Shown here: in pieces, positions 1 to 11,294 of the stretch
Layout: the number at the start of each line of letters is the position of its first letter
How positions within the stretch are numbered: the stretch's first letter is position 1
Assembly (NCBI GenBank): GCA_019973155.2
Contig: BPQB01000026.1
Span: 253,001-317,000 of the forward strand
Direction of reading: 5' to 3'
DNA from: Phanerochaete sordida
Lineage: Eukaryota; Basidiomycota; Agaricomycetes; Polyporales; Phanerochaetaceae
Length of the DNA: 64,000 nucleotides
Position numbers and translations under genes: made by a program
Notes under the pieces: generated by a model
Told to the model about the DNA's origin: nothing
The model's database searches: none
Seen by the model: the letters and a program-made list of their open reading frames with translations, nothing else

Positions 1-1779
1 AGGTCTTCGGACGCCCGAGGAGCTTCAGTTCCCCCCAACACTCGGCCTACTTTGCCTCAGCCTACTTCTTCCAGACCTTCCGTTCGCATAGTAGAGCCAG
101 AACCAGTCGTGCGCTTCGGTGTACGGCAATCCTCTCCACCTTCCGCCGCTAATGCTCAGATCGTCGAGATGGTCTATGACCAACCTACGCCTAGGGCTTC
201 TGTTGTACCTTCCGGAGCACCACATCGGCCACACACTCCTCACTATGGCTACATTCCTGGTGTCGGCTACGTTCCTAGACCTTCTCCTACGCAACGCTCA
301 CCTGCTCAAGATCAAGAGAGCGCGCCAGCTCCTATGGTTACTGGACTCATGCTGTACAGCCAGGGGCCTCAACCAGTTGACATCACGAACACCAGAACAG
401 TAGAAGGCGCAGCGCGTGCAAGAGCTATCCACTCTGGGGAGATCGAAACTCACGAGACTACTTGGGGACACGTCTATCACGCCCTGGTCGCACATCCGAA
501 TCCGTCCTCATCGTCTCTCATCACTGCTCCTGCGCACTCCGCTGCTCAACCCGATGCAGCTGTCCCTGTCTCGATCTCTGGTACTGACAATGTAAACGGT
601 CTTGGTATTTTGTCGACTCCAGGTCGTACTTCTGGATCACCCGCACCAGTGATCCCAAGGAGAAGCAATACTTCTCCAGAACCTTCTGCTGCTTCATCAT
701 GGGGTACTGTACCTAGCGCACGAAGCTCTCGCGCGTCTCTGTTAGAAGGACTATTGAGCTTACCTGAAACTATGGCGAATTTGGAGGCAGCTTCGAGACA
801 TCCTGCTTCCCGACACTCCAGCATATCAGATTTGCGATTGGCCAGGCTTCCTGAGCCCGCTTTCGCCGAAGCAGCCGACGACGGCAGCAACCGGGGCACT
901 CCCAGACTACACTCGGACCGACCGATTCGTCCCTGGCCTGGTTCAGACCCTTCGCTGCCACCGCCACCGCAGGGTCCGTCCCAGAGATCCGATGCACATG
1001 CATTGACTTCTCGTGTGAGCCTTACGCACGGCTCAGGCGACCCCTCACGTGCTGAGGACCCGGCGCTCGCACCCTCTGGCCTCGGACTTGCGCTCGCGAA
1101 CAGCGCGCCAGCCCCTCAGCAGGTCTCGGGCCAAGACGACCTACAGCAGGTCAACCGCTCGCTGATGCAGCTCGTGCTCGAGGCGCGGGCCAGCCGCAGG
1201 GGCTCGCGCCCGGTGTCCGTCGCGAGCGCAGCGGACATTGCAGAGTTCCGCAGCGGGTCATGGGAGCCCCCCGCGCCCCACGCCGACGCTGCACCAGGCC
1301 CAGATGACAGGCCGCGCGCGCACGCTTCCCCCGAGGCCGGCGCCGCAGGGGCGTCCGGCGCGCTGGCCAGCAGGGACCCCAGATCGGTGCACAGACGCGA
1401 CTCGGAGCCCGTCTCGTCCCACGCCGCCGATTACGCGCGGCACAGACGTCACTCGAACGTGGCCGTCGCCCCTGCGCCGCCCATAGCGTCGTCGGTCTCC
1501 TTCCACAGCGAGCGCCACGTCCCGCCGCCCAGCGCGGCCAGCCACCCTCCGCGCCAGCCCAGCGCGGGGCATCCACAGGGCTTTGGCGGGTTCGGGCAGC
1601 AGGGCGGCGGGGGCATGCTCAATGCCAGCTCGCTCCTGCTGACGATGCCGCCGCCAGGGCCGACAACCTCCTCTGCCACGACTGCCAACGGGGATCCGTC
1701 CTCAATCCGTGCTCCGCGGCCTGTGAACGGACGCGCGACGAACATCTTCGCTCTTTGGAATACGCGTAATACCCGCTGA
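1..1779 (+). CDS. Ser/Pro-rich hypothetical protein, 3' part
   Basis: The frame is already open at base 1, so the gene starts upstream of the window; 592 residues are visible before the TGA at 1777-1779. The product is dominated by Ser, Pro, Ala and Arg with no obvious folded domain, no membrane segment and no cysteine pattern. An aromatic-Gly-Pro patch (PHYGYIPGVGYVPRP) lies near the visible start and a Gly/Gln patch near the end. Such composition suggests a disordered regulatory or scaffolding tail. I do not recognise the family. GC content rises sharply after about base 1000. The gene is convergent with the acyltransferase gene that ends at 2936. Confidence 0.7.
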   Translation, partial: RSSDARGASVPPNTRPTLPQPTSSRPSVRIVEPEPVVRFGVRQSSPPSAANAQIVEMVYDQPTPRASVVPSGAPHRPHTPHYGYIPGVGYVPRPSPTQRSPAQDQESAPAPMVTGLMLYSQGPQPVDITNTRTVEGAARARAIHSGEIETHETTWGHVYHALVAHPNPSSSSLITAPAHSAAQPDAAVPVSISGTDNVNGLGILSTPGRTSGSPAPVIPRRSNTSPEPSAASSWGTVPSARSSRASLLEGLLSLPETMANLEAASRHPASRHSSISDLRLARLPEPAFAEAADDGSNRGTPRLHSDRPIRPWPGSDPSLPPPPQGPSQRSDAHALTSRVSLTHGSGDPSRAEDPALAPSGLGLALANSAPAPQQVSGQDDLQQVNRSLMQLVLEARASRRGSRPVSVASAADIAEFRSGSWEPPAPHADAAPGPDDRPRAHASPEAGAAGASGALASRDPRSVHRRDSEPVSSHAADYARHRRHSNVAVAPAPPIASSVSFHSERHVPPPSAASHPPRQPSAGHPQGFGGFGQQGGGGMLNASSLLLTMPPPGPTTSSATTANGDPSSIRAPRPVNGRATNIFALWNTRNTR

Positions 1780-2935
1780 TCACACCCCGCGACCGCTCCG
1801 CAATGTATGCTCCCTCACTTATGCTCTCACTTATTGCTGTCTCCCTGTATATCCTATGCTGATCTCTCGGATGTATCCTGCTATCTGCCTGTCGCACAGC
1901 CTCCTGTCAACCTTGCTTTAAAGTACCATTAGTCAACGTCGTTGTAGTCGTCCTCGCTTGCCACTCTTCGTTAATACACGAAGTCTCGTAAATCCGTGCT
2001 ATCTAAGCTTCCCGTGCGTGCGTCCTGTGTGGTCGTACAGGCACAACGTCTATTCCACCCAATGCCCTCGCGCACGTACGCGGGTGATCAGCGGACGATC
2101 CGAGCATGGACACTCCCAGCACGAAGGCGACAGCACGGCGACACTCCCACCCACGGCCCCTTATCAGAGATTTCTAGCAGCAGCGCAGCCGACAGCCCAG
2201 GAAGGTTTCCCGCAAGGGTAAGTTTCCAGCGAGCGCGGCTTCGAGTATGCTTCGAGCACGCTTCGGGGAGGCTTCGGGTAGGCTTCGAGCACGACGTGCA
2301 CCGCCCCTCCGCGGCGGCCGGCCGCAGAACGACGCCGCCTGTGCTCTGCACTCCATGCACATCCGCTTCGCGTTCCTCCCATTCACATTTCGCGCTTCCT
2401 GTGGGAGGCCGAGCATGCTCGAGGAGACGGCCCCGCCAACCCTGCATCTGTGCTGCGCGCACATCGCTCCCATGCAGCTTCAAGCGAGCACGCGAGGCGG
2501 CCACGCGCCGGGACGCACCTGCTGCATCCGGCGTGCATTGCCTTCCGCGGGCACGCGCACGCGCACCGGGGACCGTGGAGTGGGAGCAGCGGTGGCACCC
2601 TCCCGCGCGGCGACGCCGCCGGCGCGGGAGCGCGGGGCACGGGACGACGCGAGGGTGCAGAAGGGCGCGGCGGCGCACGCGGCAGCGCGAGCCGTGCGCG
2701 CGCGCGGCCCGAGGCTGCGCGCGGCCTGGGGGCCGGCGGCGGCTGGAAATCAGGCCCGCATCGCGGGCACCAGGCGCGGCGGACGCGGTGCCATTGCGTG
2801 CACTGGGCCGGCGTCCGATCGTGCTCTTGCGCACGATGGCGCGGAAAACGGTCATGCGGGCGGCAGGGGTGCATAGACGAGGAGATAACCTATCTACATG
2901 CAGTGCGATCGTGCTAGTCCTGTGCTAGTGGGCTC
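1780..2935. other. convergent intergenic region, no gene seen
   Basis: This 1.16 kb separates two convergent genes. Long open frames occur on both strands at 2088-2876, but they are mutually antisense, Arg/Ala/Pro-rich and carry no recognisable motif. I read them as a by-product of very high GC. An 11-bp minisatellite lies at 2238-2292. Confidence 0.5.
2238..2292. repeat. 11-bp tandem repeat, five units
   Basis: Five successive 11-mers begin with GCTTCG (GCTTCGAGTAT, GCTTCGAGCAC, GCTTCGGGGAG, GCTTCGGGTAG, GCTTCGAGCAC). They differ only in the last four or five bases. It is a short imperfect minisatellite in non-coding sequence. Confidence 0.75.
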
Positions 2936-4997
2936 CTAGGAAGAGGTCGCGTGCCGCGCGGTGAGGAGCTGCTGTGAGACGGCCTCGGCTTGGGCGCGAA
3001 CTGTGAAGAGGTGCGCGACGAGGGCGCGGGGCGATGGGACCTGGTGCTTTGGCGGACGCGGGATTTCCGGAAGTGGAGATGGTGCCGAGGCACGCTTGAT
3101 GAACGCGTTGGTCTTGGGCAGCGGCGAACGACTGGTGCGTTCGAGTTCAGCAGATGTGAGGGCGCGTGAGGGCGGGAACCAAACGCCGAGCGCGACCGTC
3201 CAGGCTGCCGAGACGCGTTGCATACTGCAAACAAAGCTGGTCAATTTCTGCTTGAGTCGTCAAGGGACTGTCAAGCGCACCGCTCGTAGTTCCCTGCAAC
3301 GTGTGATGAGCAGAAATTCCGGGATACAGACTTTCCAAACACTCACATCCAACAAGGGCCCTGTGCCACCGAAAGAGCAGCCACGTCGTGCAGTAGATTA
3401 CGACCGCCGTGCCCGCCAGCCTCGCTATCGAGGCGCTCAATGAACCCTTTCTCGTAGCCCATGCGCACGCCTTCACTATCGCGCTTGGCAGCCCGGACAG
3501 TCGTCCGGTCTTCACGGCGGTGCACAGCCCCTCGTGCAGCGTTTGTGCGATACGGTTGCCCACAAGCGCAGAAGTGGCGCCGAACGCGAGGCCGGCGCAG
3601 ACCGCCTTGTGCTCGGCGATGGTCTCGGGCTCCCGTCGGTTGGCGAGAAAACGCCCCGCAAGTGCACCGGAGGCATAGGCTGGGGCGTGCAGCAGAGCCA
3701 TGGGCAGAAATGCCAGGAAGCGCGGGTGTACGAGCGTCGTCAGTGACTCGCGGAGCAGGATGAAGAGGGCCGACGGGCGGGACGGGAGAGTAGGGAGTGG
3801 GTATAGCGAGGAGAGCGCAAGGTGGGTGAGGCCTGTGTGGTGCAGCAAACCCGCATACGTAGCGAGTTTCGATGTCACGTCTGGGCGCTCTTCCTCGAGG
3901 CGAGACATGAGCCTGCAGAAGTCGGGTATGTGAGCAGCATACAAATAAGACGCGATAGAACCCACTCTTGAGAGTGTTTGACATATGAATCTGGTGCTGA
4001 TTCGTCTAATCTTGGGTAGCATATTTCTCTGACTATCGTACCAGCGAGGTGATGATCCCTGCATGGACATTTAGTCGGTAATATTGTGCATATATGCGCA
4101 TACTTACCAGTCTTTCGCGTTGATAGTCAGGTCGACAAGCCTTTTCTCAATCTCTGCTGTCAGCTCTTTGACCTCTGCGCGAGGATCGTTGCTGGCGAGA
4201 TGTCGTCTTGCATACGCTTCTACATCTATTGGTTCGCCATACCGTACCAGCACCTGCAAGAGCCCCGTGAGTTTTCTGCCACAAACAAAGCGCGCCACAC
4301 TCACCTTGCTCTGAAAGCGCGTCTTGTCCGTGTAAACAACCCCCACAGGCACAATCACCAACTTCTTCGGACTGCCCTCCGCATACTCCGCGGCGTGCTG
4401 CATCTGCCACCGGGCATACTCCAGAGCGGCCCAGGCGGCGCCTTCTTTGACCTGGGCGATGTGCGGCTCGGTGTAGCTCGTGCCCTCTGGAAAGACCCCG
4501 ACGACCTCGCCCTTGTCCAATGCGCGGAACGTCTCCCGAAACAGCGCAAAGTGGCTGTCCGCGCCGTGCTCGCTCTTCTCGCCGGCGCCCGCAGTGCGAT
4601 TGGGGTTGCGCCGGACGGGAATGCTGCCCGAGGACGTCATAATTGCCCGCGCGATTGGGTTGGCGAACATGCTCGACTTTGCCCAGAAGCACACTGGTCG
4701 CCTGTGTGGTATCGTGACCGCTGGATGGGGTTCGTCTGTCTTAGCGTTCACGGATGGCAAGTGGATGCGACTCACAAAGCGTGGCAATATCCAATATTTC
4801 ATTGTGATGACAAGGGGTACTACGATGTACGCATATACGTCAGGAGACTTCGAAGTAACCTGCTCTGCGACTCACATTATCAGCGGACCTTCCTCTGGGA
4901 TGTTCTCCTGCCCGGATACATGGACCTCAGAGTAGAACCCATCCAACGTCCACTGAGAGATCTGTCTGAGAGAGCGATAGACAAGCTTCGAGTCCAT
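2936..4997 (-). CDS. glycerol-3-phosphate / DHAP sn-1 acyltransferase (Gpt2/Sct1 type)
   Basis: Acylates glycerol-3-phosphate or dihydroxyacetone phosphate at sn-1, the first step of phospholipid and triacylglycerol synthesis at the ER and lipid droplet (family knowledge). Seven exons on the minus strand: 4997-4876, 4819-4776, 4720-4108, 4058-3966, 3912-3347, 3293-3281, 3224-2936; 1740 nt, 579 residues. The acyltransferase signature H-x4-D is complete (H46 NEIL D51) and is assembled from exons 1 and 2. Motif II reads GSIPVRR at 87-93 and motif III FPEGTS at 132-137, followed by TEPHIAQVKEG. Hydrophobic C-terminal segments fit the membrane region of this family. Exon 6 is only 13 nt. The last exon restores the usual tail ending in Arg/Ala-rich helices. 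Length is in the fungal range. Confidence 0.9.
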
Positions 4998-5395
4998 CGT
5001 GGGGAAAGCTCAGGTGGGGAAGAGAGGAAAGTCGCTGGAACTGGGATGCGCGGTGCCCGACGGGGTTGCAGCCCTCACACGCGTCCGAGTCAGCCGAGAA
5101 CGTCCGGGACAGCGAGCGGAGGCAATCCATGTGCCGCATATAGCCAGCCGCCACATGGCGTGCGGGGGCTCGTCGTCACCGTGGCGATGGCGGAGGCTGT
5201 CTCCTCGCGTGCGTCGTCGTCGCGATCGTGTCGTGTGCGCCCGTGGGAGAGCCGCGCCAAATCGGGCATGGCCTTCGTGGCGCCGGCGTCTGCCTCGGGC
5301 GGCTAAGAAAAACGCAAATTCGCGCTTTTTCGCCGGGGGCAAAACCGTGTAAACCCGCACAAAATGCGCCTTGACAGGCAAGGGACGCAAAAGTA

Positions 5396-5475
5396 TGACG
5401 AGAGTGGGATTCGAACCCACGCCCTTTCGGACCAGATCCTTAGTCTGGCGCCTTAGACCGCTCGGCCATCTCGCC
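5396..5475 (-). tRNA. tRNA-Leu (anticodon AAG)
   Basis: On the minus strand the cloverleaf starts GGCGAGATGGCCGAGCGG. It has a 7-bp acceptor stem (GGCGAGA with TCTCGTC, one G-U pair), an anticodon stem CCAGA/TCTGG enclosing CTAAGGA, and a long class II variable arm. The T arm is GTGGG-TTCGAAT-CCCAC. There is no intron. The discriminator base is A at 5396. It sits between the acyltransferase promoter and the 3' end of the first TmpA-like gene. Confidence 0.95.
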
Positions 5476-5631
5476 TTATATACAAGGCTACAGCATCGAA
5501 TCCCAACTCGCCACTCAGGAGAGAGCATCGGGCTTGCTGTAAAGTCTCGTTGTTTCACGACTATCATCTACGGTATGTGTAAATAAATCTCAAGCTTCTA
5601 TCTCACACTCTACACACCGAGCACTCGAAGA

Positions 5632-7446
5632 TTAAGAGTCCCACAGTGGGCCGAACGCATGCATACCATTTGCTTTGCAACCCTGCATCAGCTCTGCATT
5701 GCCCTGTGGATTGGAGGTGATGATGACGACTGGATGAGATACAGATCAGCCCTCAACAGCCTGCGAGTCACTGCATGCGCACCTTCAGCCCCAAAAGTAT
5801 CATGGACATCGCGGAGCATCTGCATAGTATCAGGTCGAACGCCGTGCTTCTTCGTGTCAAAAAGGATGGACCGGTCATGAGGAATATTACGGTAGATGAT
5901 CTCGAACAGCACCGGGCCAAAGGTCTTTTCCATATCGGAGCCAATCCATATCAGGAACCAGTTATCGAGCTGTGCGCAGGTAGAAAGTACCGCCCCGATG
6001 CCGGACCCGGTGCAAATGCAGATCCCGCGGCGGAAAAGGTGTGCGAGATACGGAAGTCCCGCAAACTAGGATTCGCATCAGTGACGGATAATTTGAAGGC
6101 GATAGTAATTGGGCTCGCCTTCAGTTCCCGCGTGTACAGGAAGCTTGGTGGGTCCGTAGCGAGTCTGCGCGTCCAGTCTCCTTGCACGCCCGCAATCATG
6201 TAGTGGACGCCGCTTCCGGTGCCTTCGGAAATTATACCGAAGCCGTGGTACTCTCCAAACCGCGTGCGACTGATGCGTCCGAGCAGCCCTTGCTGGATGC
6301 CTTTGTGCAATTTGATGACCGCCACTCGCGGCGAGGGTATCGTGATCTCCACAGGGACCTTGCTCACCGTGAGCCACGGCGAGATAACACTAATGCTTCG
6401 TTAGCGGTCTGAATCAATAAAGAGCGATTTTTGTACTAACAATAGGGTTACGAGCAAGGTGTACCAAAATTCCTGCATCTTGACAAGCCGCCCTGCGTCG
6501 CCGTGGAAGCGCCCCGTGGCGAAGTCGTAGCTGTCCGCGATGCACACAAAAATCCAGATGAACACAACGGCCAGCCAGCCGGCGAAGCGGTGGTGAAACT
6601 CGAAAAAGCTGTCGGGCACACACAATCAGCAACGGTGACCCCTCGCGCAGCGTCGAGCCGCGTACTTGTGGTGATAATGCCGGATCCGCGGCGCCGCGGC
6701 CACCATGACCACGACCGCCACGACAAGCGTGACGACGCCCCAGGCGAGCACGACGGCAGGCGTGTGCCTGCGCGCGTGCCGCTGGAACGCGCGCACGACG
6801 CTGTATGCAAGCCACGCAACGCCCGAGGCTGCGCACCCGGAGTGCACGCCGCCGATGTGCTGCACGAGGCTTGTCAGGACGATCCGCCACCAGAGCGGCG
6901 TCCACTGGTGGCGCAGCCGTCAGCATCGCGTTCCGCACGCGTCGGCGGGGATGCGCACCTTTTGGAAGAGGCGGACGACAGGCCAGTAGAGGAAGTAGCG
7001 GAGCAGAAATTCGTTGCGGCATGCGACGGCCACAGCGATGCTCCCGAGGGCGAGCGCGACGGAGCGCGTGTCTGCGTACGGCCAGTGCCCGGTGGCGGCG
7101 ACAATGATGGCGATGATGTTTAACACAAAGGCAGCAGTGAAAAGCTGTGTGCTATGGTCAGCATGACGTGCTGAGGATTGCGGGAGGTCCTCACCATGCG
7201 ATATGGGTTATACCATACCCTGAGGCGGGTCCAGAGCCCCACAGGTTTTACTATGGTCTTCTGGCCTTTCGGAAGAGTGGGGACGACATAGTTGGCGAGT
7301 GAACTCTTGGTCCTTCCAAGGTCCTCAGCCTTCTCTGGATCTTGGACAGAGTTCGTCCGTGGGGGGTCTGAAGAGGGTGGGGCCGAAGCTGACGGTCCGT
7401 CGGCTATGTCTGGGTCTCTCCTAACATATGCAACGTTGAAAGGCAT
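5632..7446 (-). CDS. TmpA-like membrane flavoprotein, copy A
   Basis: Seven exons: 7446-7195, 7144-6959, 6904-6666, 6608-6441, 6389-6119, 6065-5783, 5729-5632; 498 residues. Exons 2-4 encode several transmembrane helices with His-rich loops (HIGGVHSG, RHYHHK, EFHHRFAGW). Exons 5-7 encode an FNR-like part with a nucleotide-binding stretch CTGSGIGA near residue 390 and the ending FGPLWDS. This matches the fungal family described around Aspergillus nidulans TmpA, putative membrane flavoproteins distantly related to ferric reductases and NADPH oxidases. Substrate is unknown. Intron 4 uses GTTAGT and intron 5 appears to start with GC instead of GT. Every internal exon has the same length as in the tandem paralogue at 8394-10234, which supports the model. 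Confidence 0.85.
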
Positions 7447-8393
7447 TGCGAGGAGCCACCGTCGACTTGCGCAGTGGACCGAGGCATTATGGGCCCCGTT
7501 TTATACGTACATCCTCAATAAATTGACTTGAGCGACATACGAGAGACGCTGCAGCTGCCCTGGAAGCAGCATCGTTTGCAAACTTGTGCCAGCGAGTCAG
7601 CGACTGCAGGGCATCGCGAGCGACGAAGGCGTTGCTCAGGGACGCTGCTTCGCGACGTCGGTGTCCGCGTTTTGTACAACGTCAGCGGTGTCCGCGTGCG
7701 CCCGGTAGAGTGCCGCTGTCCGACTCGCCGCCTAGGGCGTCAGTAGCTCAGTGGATAGCCCTTCCGAGGGAGAGGAAATTTGCACTTATCTCTGCTCGCT
7801 GGTGGTCGAGACACCACATCTTCGCACAGATCTCCGCGGGGCATAGCAGAAGGCTCGACCCCATCAGAGTAGCGCCTCCGAGTCGTACCTCGGCGCGAAG
7901 AACACAATCATACGCTGGGAAGGCAGAAAAACCTCCGCGAGTAGGCGCAGCCGGACAGAGGCAACGCTTCGGCGGCCATTGCGTGCTTCCTGCGATGCGC
8001 AGAAACACGGACTTCCGACATCAGCGCGAGGAAGCTGAGCAGGAGGGTGACATTTCTCACCGATTCCGGGACCGGAGAGCTCACGGCGGCGTATATTTCG
8101 AGCAGCGTTCCCTGAAGGCAGTGGTTCCCAGTGAAATATAAAGCTTGTGTGTATATTTATTCGTCAGTTCTAGGGGAGTGCAGATAAAAAATTAGTGGAC
8201 GGACCACTGCGCCATAACGGCTAAGGTAGCCTGTATCAGCACGGAATATCTGTGGGAAACTCTGACTGCAAGGACGCCGCGACGCTTCGTGGATTGTTCA
8301 AGCGAATGATATATGACGGACAGGACATCTAATTGTGCGAGTAGCGTGACAGTCATTCTATAGCCATGACTTGTAAACCGTCCATGCGCCTCT
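7447..8393. other. intergenic region between the TmpA-like paralogues
   Basis: No supported gene. It must hold the promoter of copy A and the 3' region of copy B. A tRNA-like D-arm string occurs at 7736-7765, and another on the minus strand near 8190-8225. Neither has a matching acceptor or complete cloverleaf. Confidence 0.5.
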
Positions 8394-10234
8394 CTACGAG
8401 TCCCACAAGGGGCCGAACGAGTGCATGCCGTTCTCCTTGCAGCCCTGCATCAGCTCGGCATTGCCCCGAGGATTAGATGTGATAATAATAACTGGGAAGA
8501 CAAAGCCGGGGTCAGAACGGGCGACAAAGTACTCTTTATCCAGCGCACCTTCCGCCTGAAACGAGTCATAGATGTCGCGGAGCATTTGCATCGTGTCTGG
8601 CCGGCGCCCGTGTTCCTTCGTGTCGAACAAGATATAACGGTCCTTGGGGATGTTGCGGTCGATCATGTCGAATAGAACAGGCCCGAAGGTTTTCTCCATG
8701 TCGGAGCCGATCCAGATGAGGAACCAGTTATCGAGCTGCACGCATGTAGACAGCACCGCGCCGATGCCAGAGCCCGTGCATATGCAGATACCGCGGCGGA
8801 AGAGGTGAGCCAGATACGGCAGGCCTGCAAACTGGCGTTCCAACTCCTCAGCGGCTTAAACGATCTGCGAAGGACACAGTACTTACCTTCATCTCCCGCG
8901 TGTACAGGTGCTTCGGGGGATCCGCGACGAGCTGGCGCGTCCAGTCGCCTTGCACGCCTGCGATCATGTAGTGGGCGCCGCTCTTGGCGCCTTCAGAGAT
9001 TATACCGAAGCCGTGGTATTCCCCCAATGCGCTGCGGCTGACGCGCCCGAGGAGGCCCTGCTGTACGCCCTTGTGAAATTTGACCACAGCCACGCGCGGC
9101 GAGGGCGTCGTTATCTCGACGGGTACCTTGCGAACGGTGAGCCAGGGCCCGACGACGCTAGGTTTGGCAGGTGAGCGGTGCAGCGTCCCGCGCGTGCGAC
9201 GGCTGACTCACAGAAGCGTCACGAACAGCGTGTACCAGAATTCCTGCGCGCCGACCGTACGCCTCGCGTCGATATGGAACGTGCCCGTGGCGGCGTCGTA
9301 ATTGTCCGAGGTGCAGACGAATATCCATATGAACACGATGGACGCCCATCCCGCGAGCCGATGATGGTACTCGAAGAAGCTGCGGGACCGTATCAGCGCG
9401 CATGTCCGCGGGGTCCGCTCTAGCGATAGCTTACTTGTGATGGTGATGGCGAATCCACGGCGTGGCAGCCACCATGACGATCGTCGCGACCACAAGCGCA
9501 ATGACCGCCCAGGCGAGCACGACCTTCGGGGTGTGCTCCAGCGCGTGGAGCCGGAAGGTGCGCACGACGCTGTAGATGAACCAAGCGATGCCGGAGGCCG
9601 CGCAGCCGGAGTGGATTCCCCCAACGTGCTGCAGCAGGCTGGTCAGAAAAATGCGCCACCAGAGCGGCGACCACTATAGACAACGCTGCATCAGCACCGC
9701 GGTTGATTTTGATTTTGCATTTTGAAAAGGCACACCTTCTGGAAAACGCGTACGATAGGCCAATATACGAGATACCGAAGGCAGAACTCGCTGCGGCACG
9801 CCACTGCGGTTGCGAGGTTCCCGAGAGCGATGCCAGCGCTGTGGCGCTCCGCGTACTGCCATCTCCCGGCGGAAGCAACTGTGATGCCAACGATGTTGAG
9901 GACGAATGCCACGGTGAAAAGCTGCCAGACGGCTGTGAGCGTGCTAGGATGGCGGAGAAAATGATGCGCGAGGACGCACAATGCGGTACGGGTTGAACCA
10001 CAATCTGAACCGTATCCATGGGCTCGTCGGCGTAGTTTTCGCGTTCTTCTGGCCTGCGGGCAGCACGGGTACGATGTAACTGGCCGCGGGACCGTCCGCC
10101 TTCTCGATATCCTCGGCCTTTTCTAAGTCTTGGACAGAGACCGTCTGCGAAGAGTTCGCGGAGTAGTGGATGACGGCGGAAGGAGAAGGAGAACGGGAGA
10201 GGGGGTCATCTGTAGCTTGTGGAGAACGATGCAT
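8394..10234 (-). CDS. TmpA-like membrane flavoprotein, copy B
   Basis: Tandem paralogue of the gene at 5632-7446. Exons: 10234-9980, 9921-9736, 9673-9435, 9379-9212, 9157-8887, 8831-8549, 8491-8394; 499 residues. The ATG at 10234 follows a good GCC context; an in-frame ATG at 10267 would add 11 residues. Layout is an acidic/Ser-rich N-terminus, a membrane domain with HVGGIHSG, RHHHHK and EYHHRLAGW, then an FNR-like domain with CTGSGIGA and the FGPLWDS terminus. Exons 2-7 are 186, 239, 168, 271, 283 and 98 nt, identical to copy A. Intron 6 (8548-8492) is 57 nt and has no in-frame stop, so failure to splice would insert 19 residues. The role is probably membrane redox (inference). Intron 5 starts with a consensus GTAAGT, unlike its counterpart in copy A. 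Confidence 0.87.
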
Positions 10235-11294
10235 GGCAGTGGTGGGCACCTGGCTCAGTGGTTGCATCCGGGTGTATAATCGCAATGCTGCGAGGAGGCT
10301 GGCGGGCTACAAGCATCGTCTAACGTCTCTTATACTCTCGACGAGCGGGAGCGGGAGCGGGACGGTGAAATTTTGCAGCAGGTGTTGCTGTACTCCGTGC
10401 AGAGGTTACCTTCAAATTCGATACGCCCATAATGACAGTATCCAATTTGCGACCGGAACGCGGTGCGCCCGACGGGCATAAATTGCCTGCGTCGCGATCC
10501 GCCGCTGTCGGGCAAGTGGGTGTTAGCATGACATGCGCGCATGAACTTCGCTATCAGCGAACCTTTGATTGACACAGCGCGCATCGCCGACCCGAGCTGG
10601 CCTAGCCTTGAGTACACACCGATGGCAGGCGGAGTCAAAAAAATGCTTCCATAGACGGGTTCCTGGGGATGGCCCTCAAGCTGCGACGCTGGAAAGTAGT
10701 CCATTCAGCTTCGATTAAATCTCGACCTACAACCAAGAAATAGTGCGCACCACAAGAGGACCCCTGGTTTTCGCAAGTACCAGACGGGCCCACGTCTACG
10801 ACCATTTGCACACAGCCGCCATGAAAGTTTCCCACGAAGACTACAGCTGAATCGCTTGCTACTAACGCTGAGAACCTGTGTTCCGTGAGCACGTACGTTC
10901 AACGCAGATCAGAAGAAGATGCGGACATACCAAAAACGCGGTTCCCACCGAAGGATCGTCGCCGCAAGCGCCACAAAGCACAGCCAGCGTACACAGCCAG
11001 TGTATTATGTTGTGGGAACGGAGCTCATGTAGTGCTGCGATGATAAGATTGATGGTCAACGGAAACGGACAGGCGACGTTAATCAAAGGTCATAGAGCGA
11101 CGTCGACATTTTACTTCAGATCGCAGCAGCGGTTCCAAATGCAGGACTTATGCACAACCCATCTGGGTCAGGTAGCGACAGCTGGAGACGAGACGCTGCT
11201 CGTACGGAATCTCGCGTTGCAACCAGATCCGATTCCGATTCCGAGCGGCACTATGATACAGGTGACAGACATGTCTTCGTGGTCATGACAAAGT
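10235..11294. other. intergenic region upstream of copy B, nothing recognised
   Basis: About 1.06 kb with no exon chain I can support on either strand. Short frames at 10330-10704 and 10862-11288 carry no family signature, and I could not link them into a spliced gene. Confidence 0.4.

Noticed and set aside
2088..2876. Overlapping long open frames on both strands
   Set aside because: They are antisense to each other, rich in Arg, Ala and Pro, contain no motif and sit in very GC-rich DNA where stop codons are rare.
5688..5760. Frameshift in TmpA-like copy A that would make it a pseudogene
   Set aside because: The reading frame breaks only if the segment 5782-5730 is kept. It has a donor, CTGAT branch and acceptor, matches an equally placed intron in copy B, and its removal restores frame.
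7736..7810. Possible tRNA starting GGCGTCAGTAGCTCAGTGG
   Set aside because: The D-arm string is convincing, but no 3' strand pairs with the acceptor and no standard anticodon arm can be folded.
8190..8230. tRNA-like string on the minus strand (TTATGGCGCAGTGGTCC)
   Set aside because: The downstream sequence runs directly into a T-rich tract with no anticodon or T arm.
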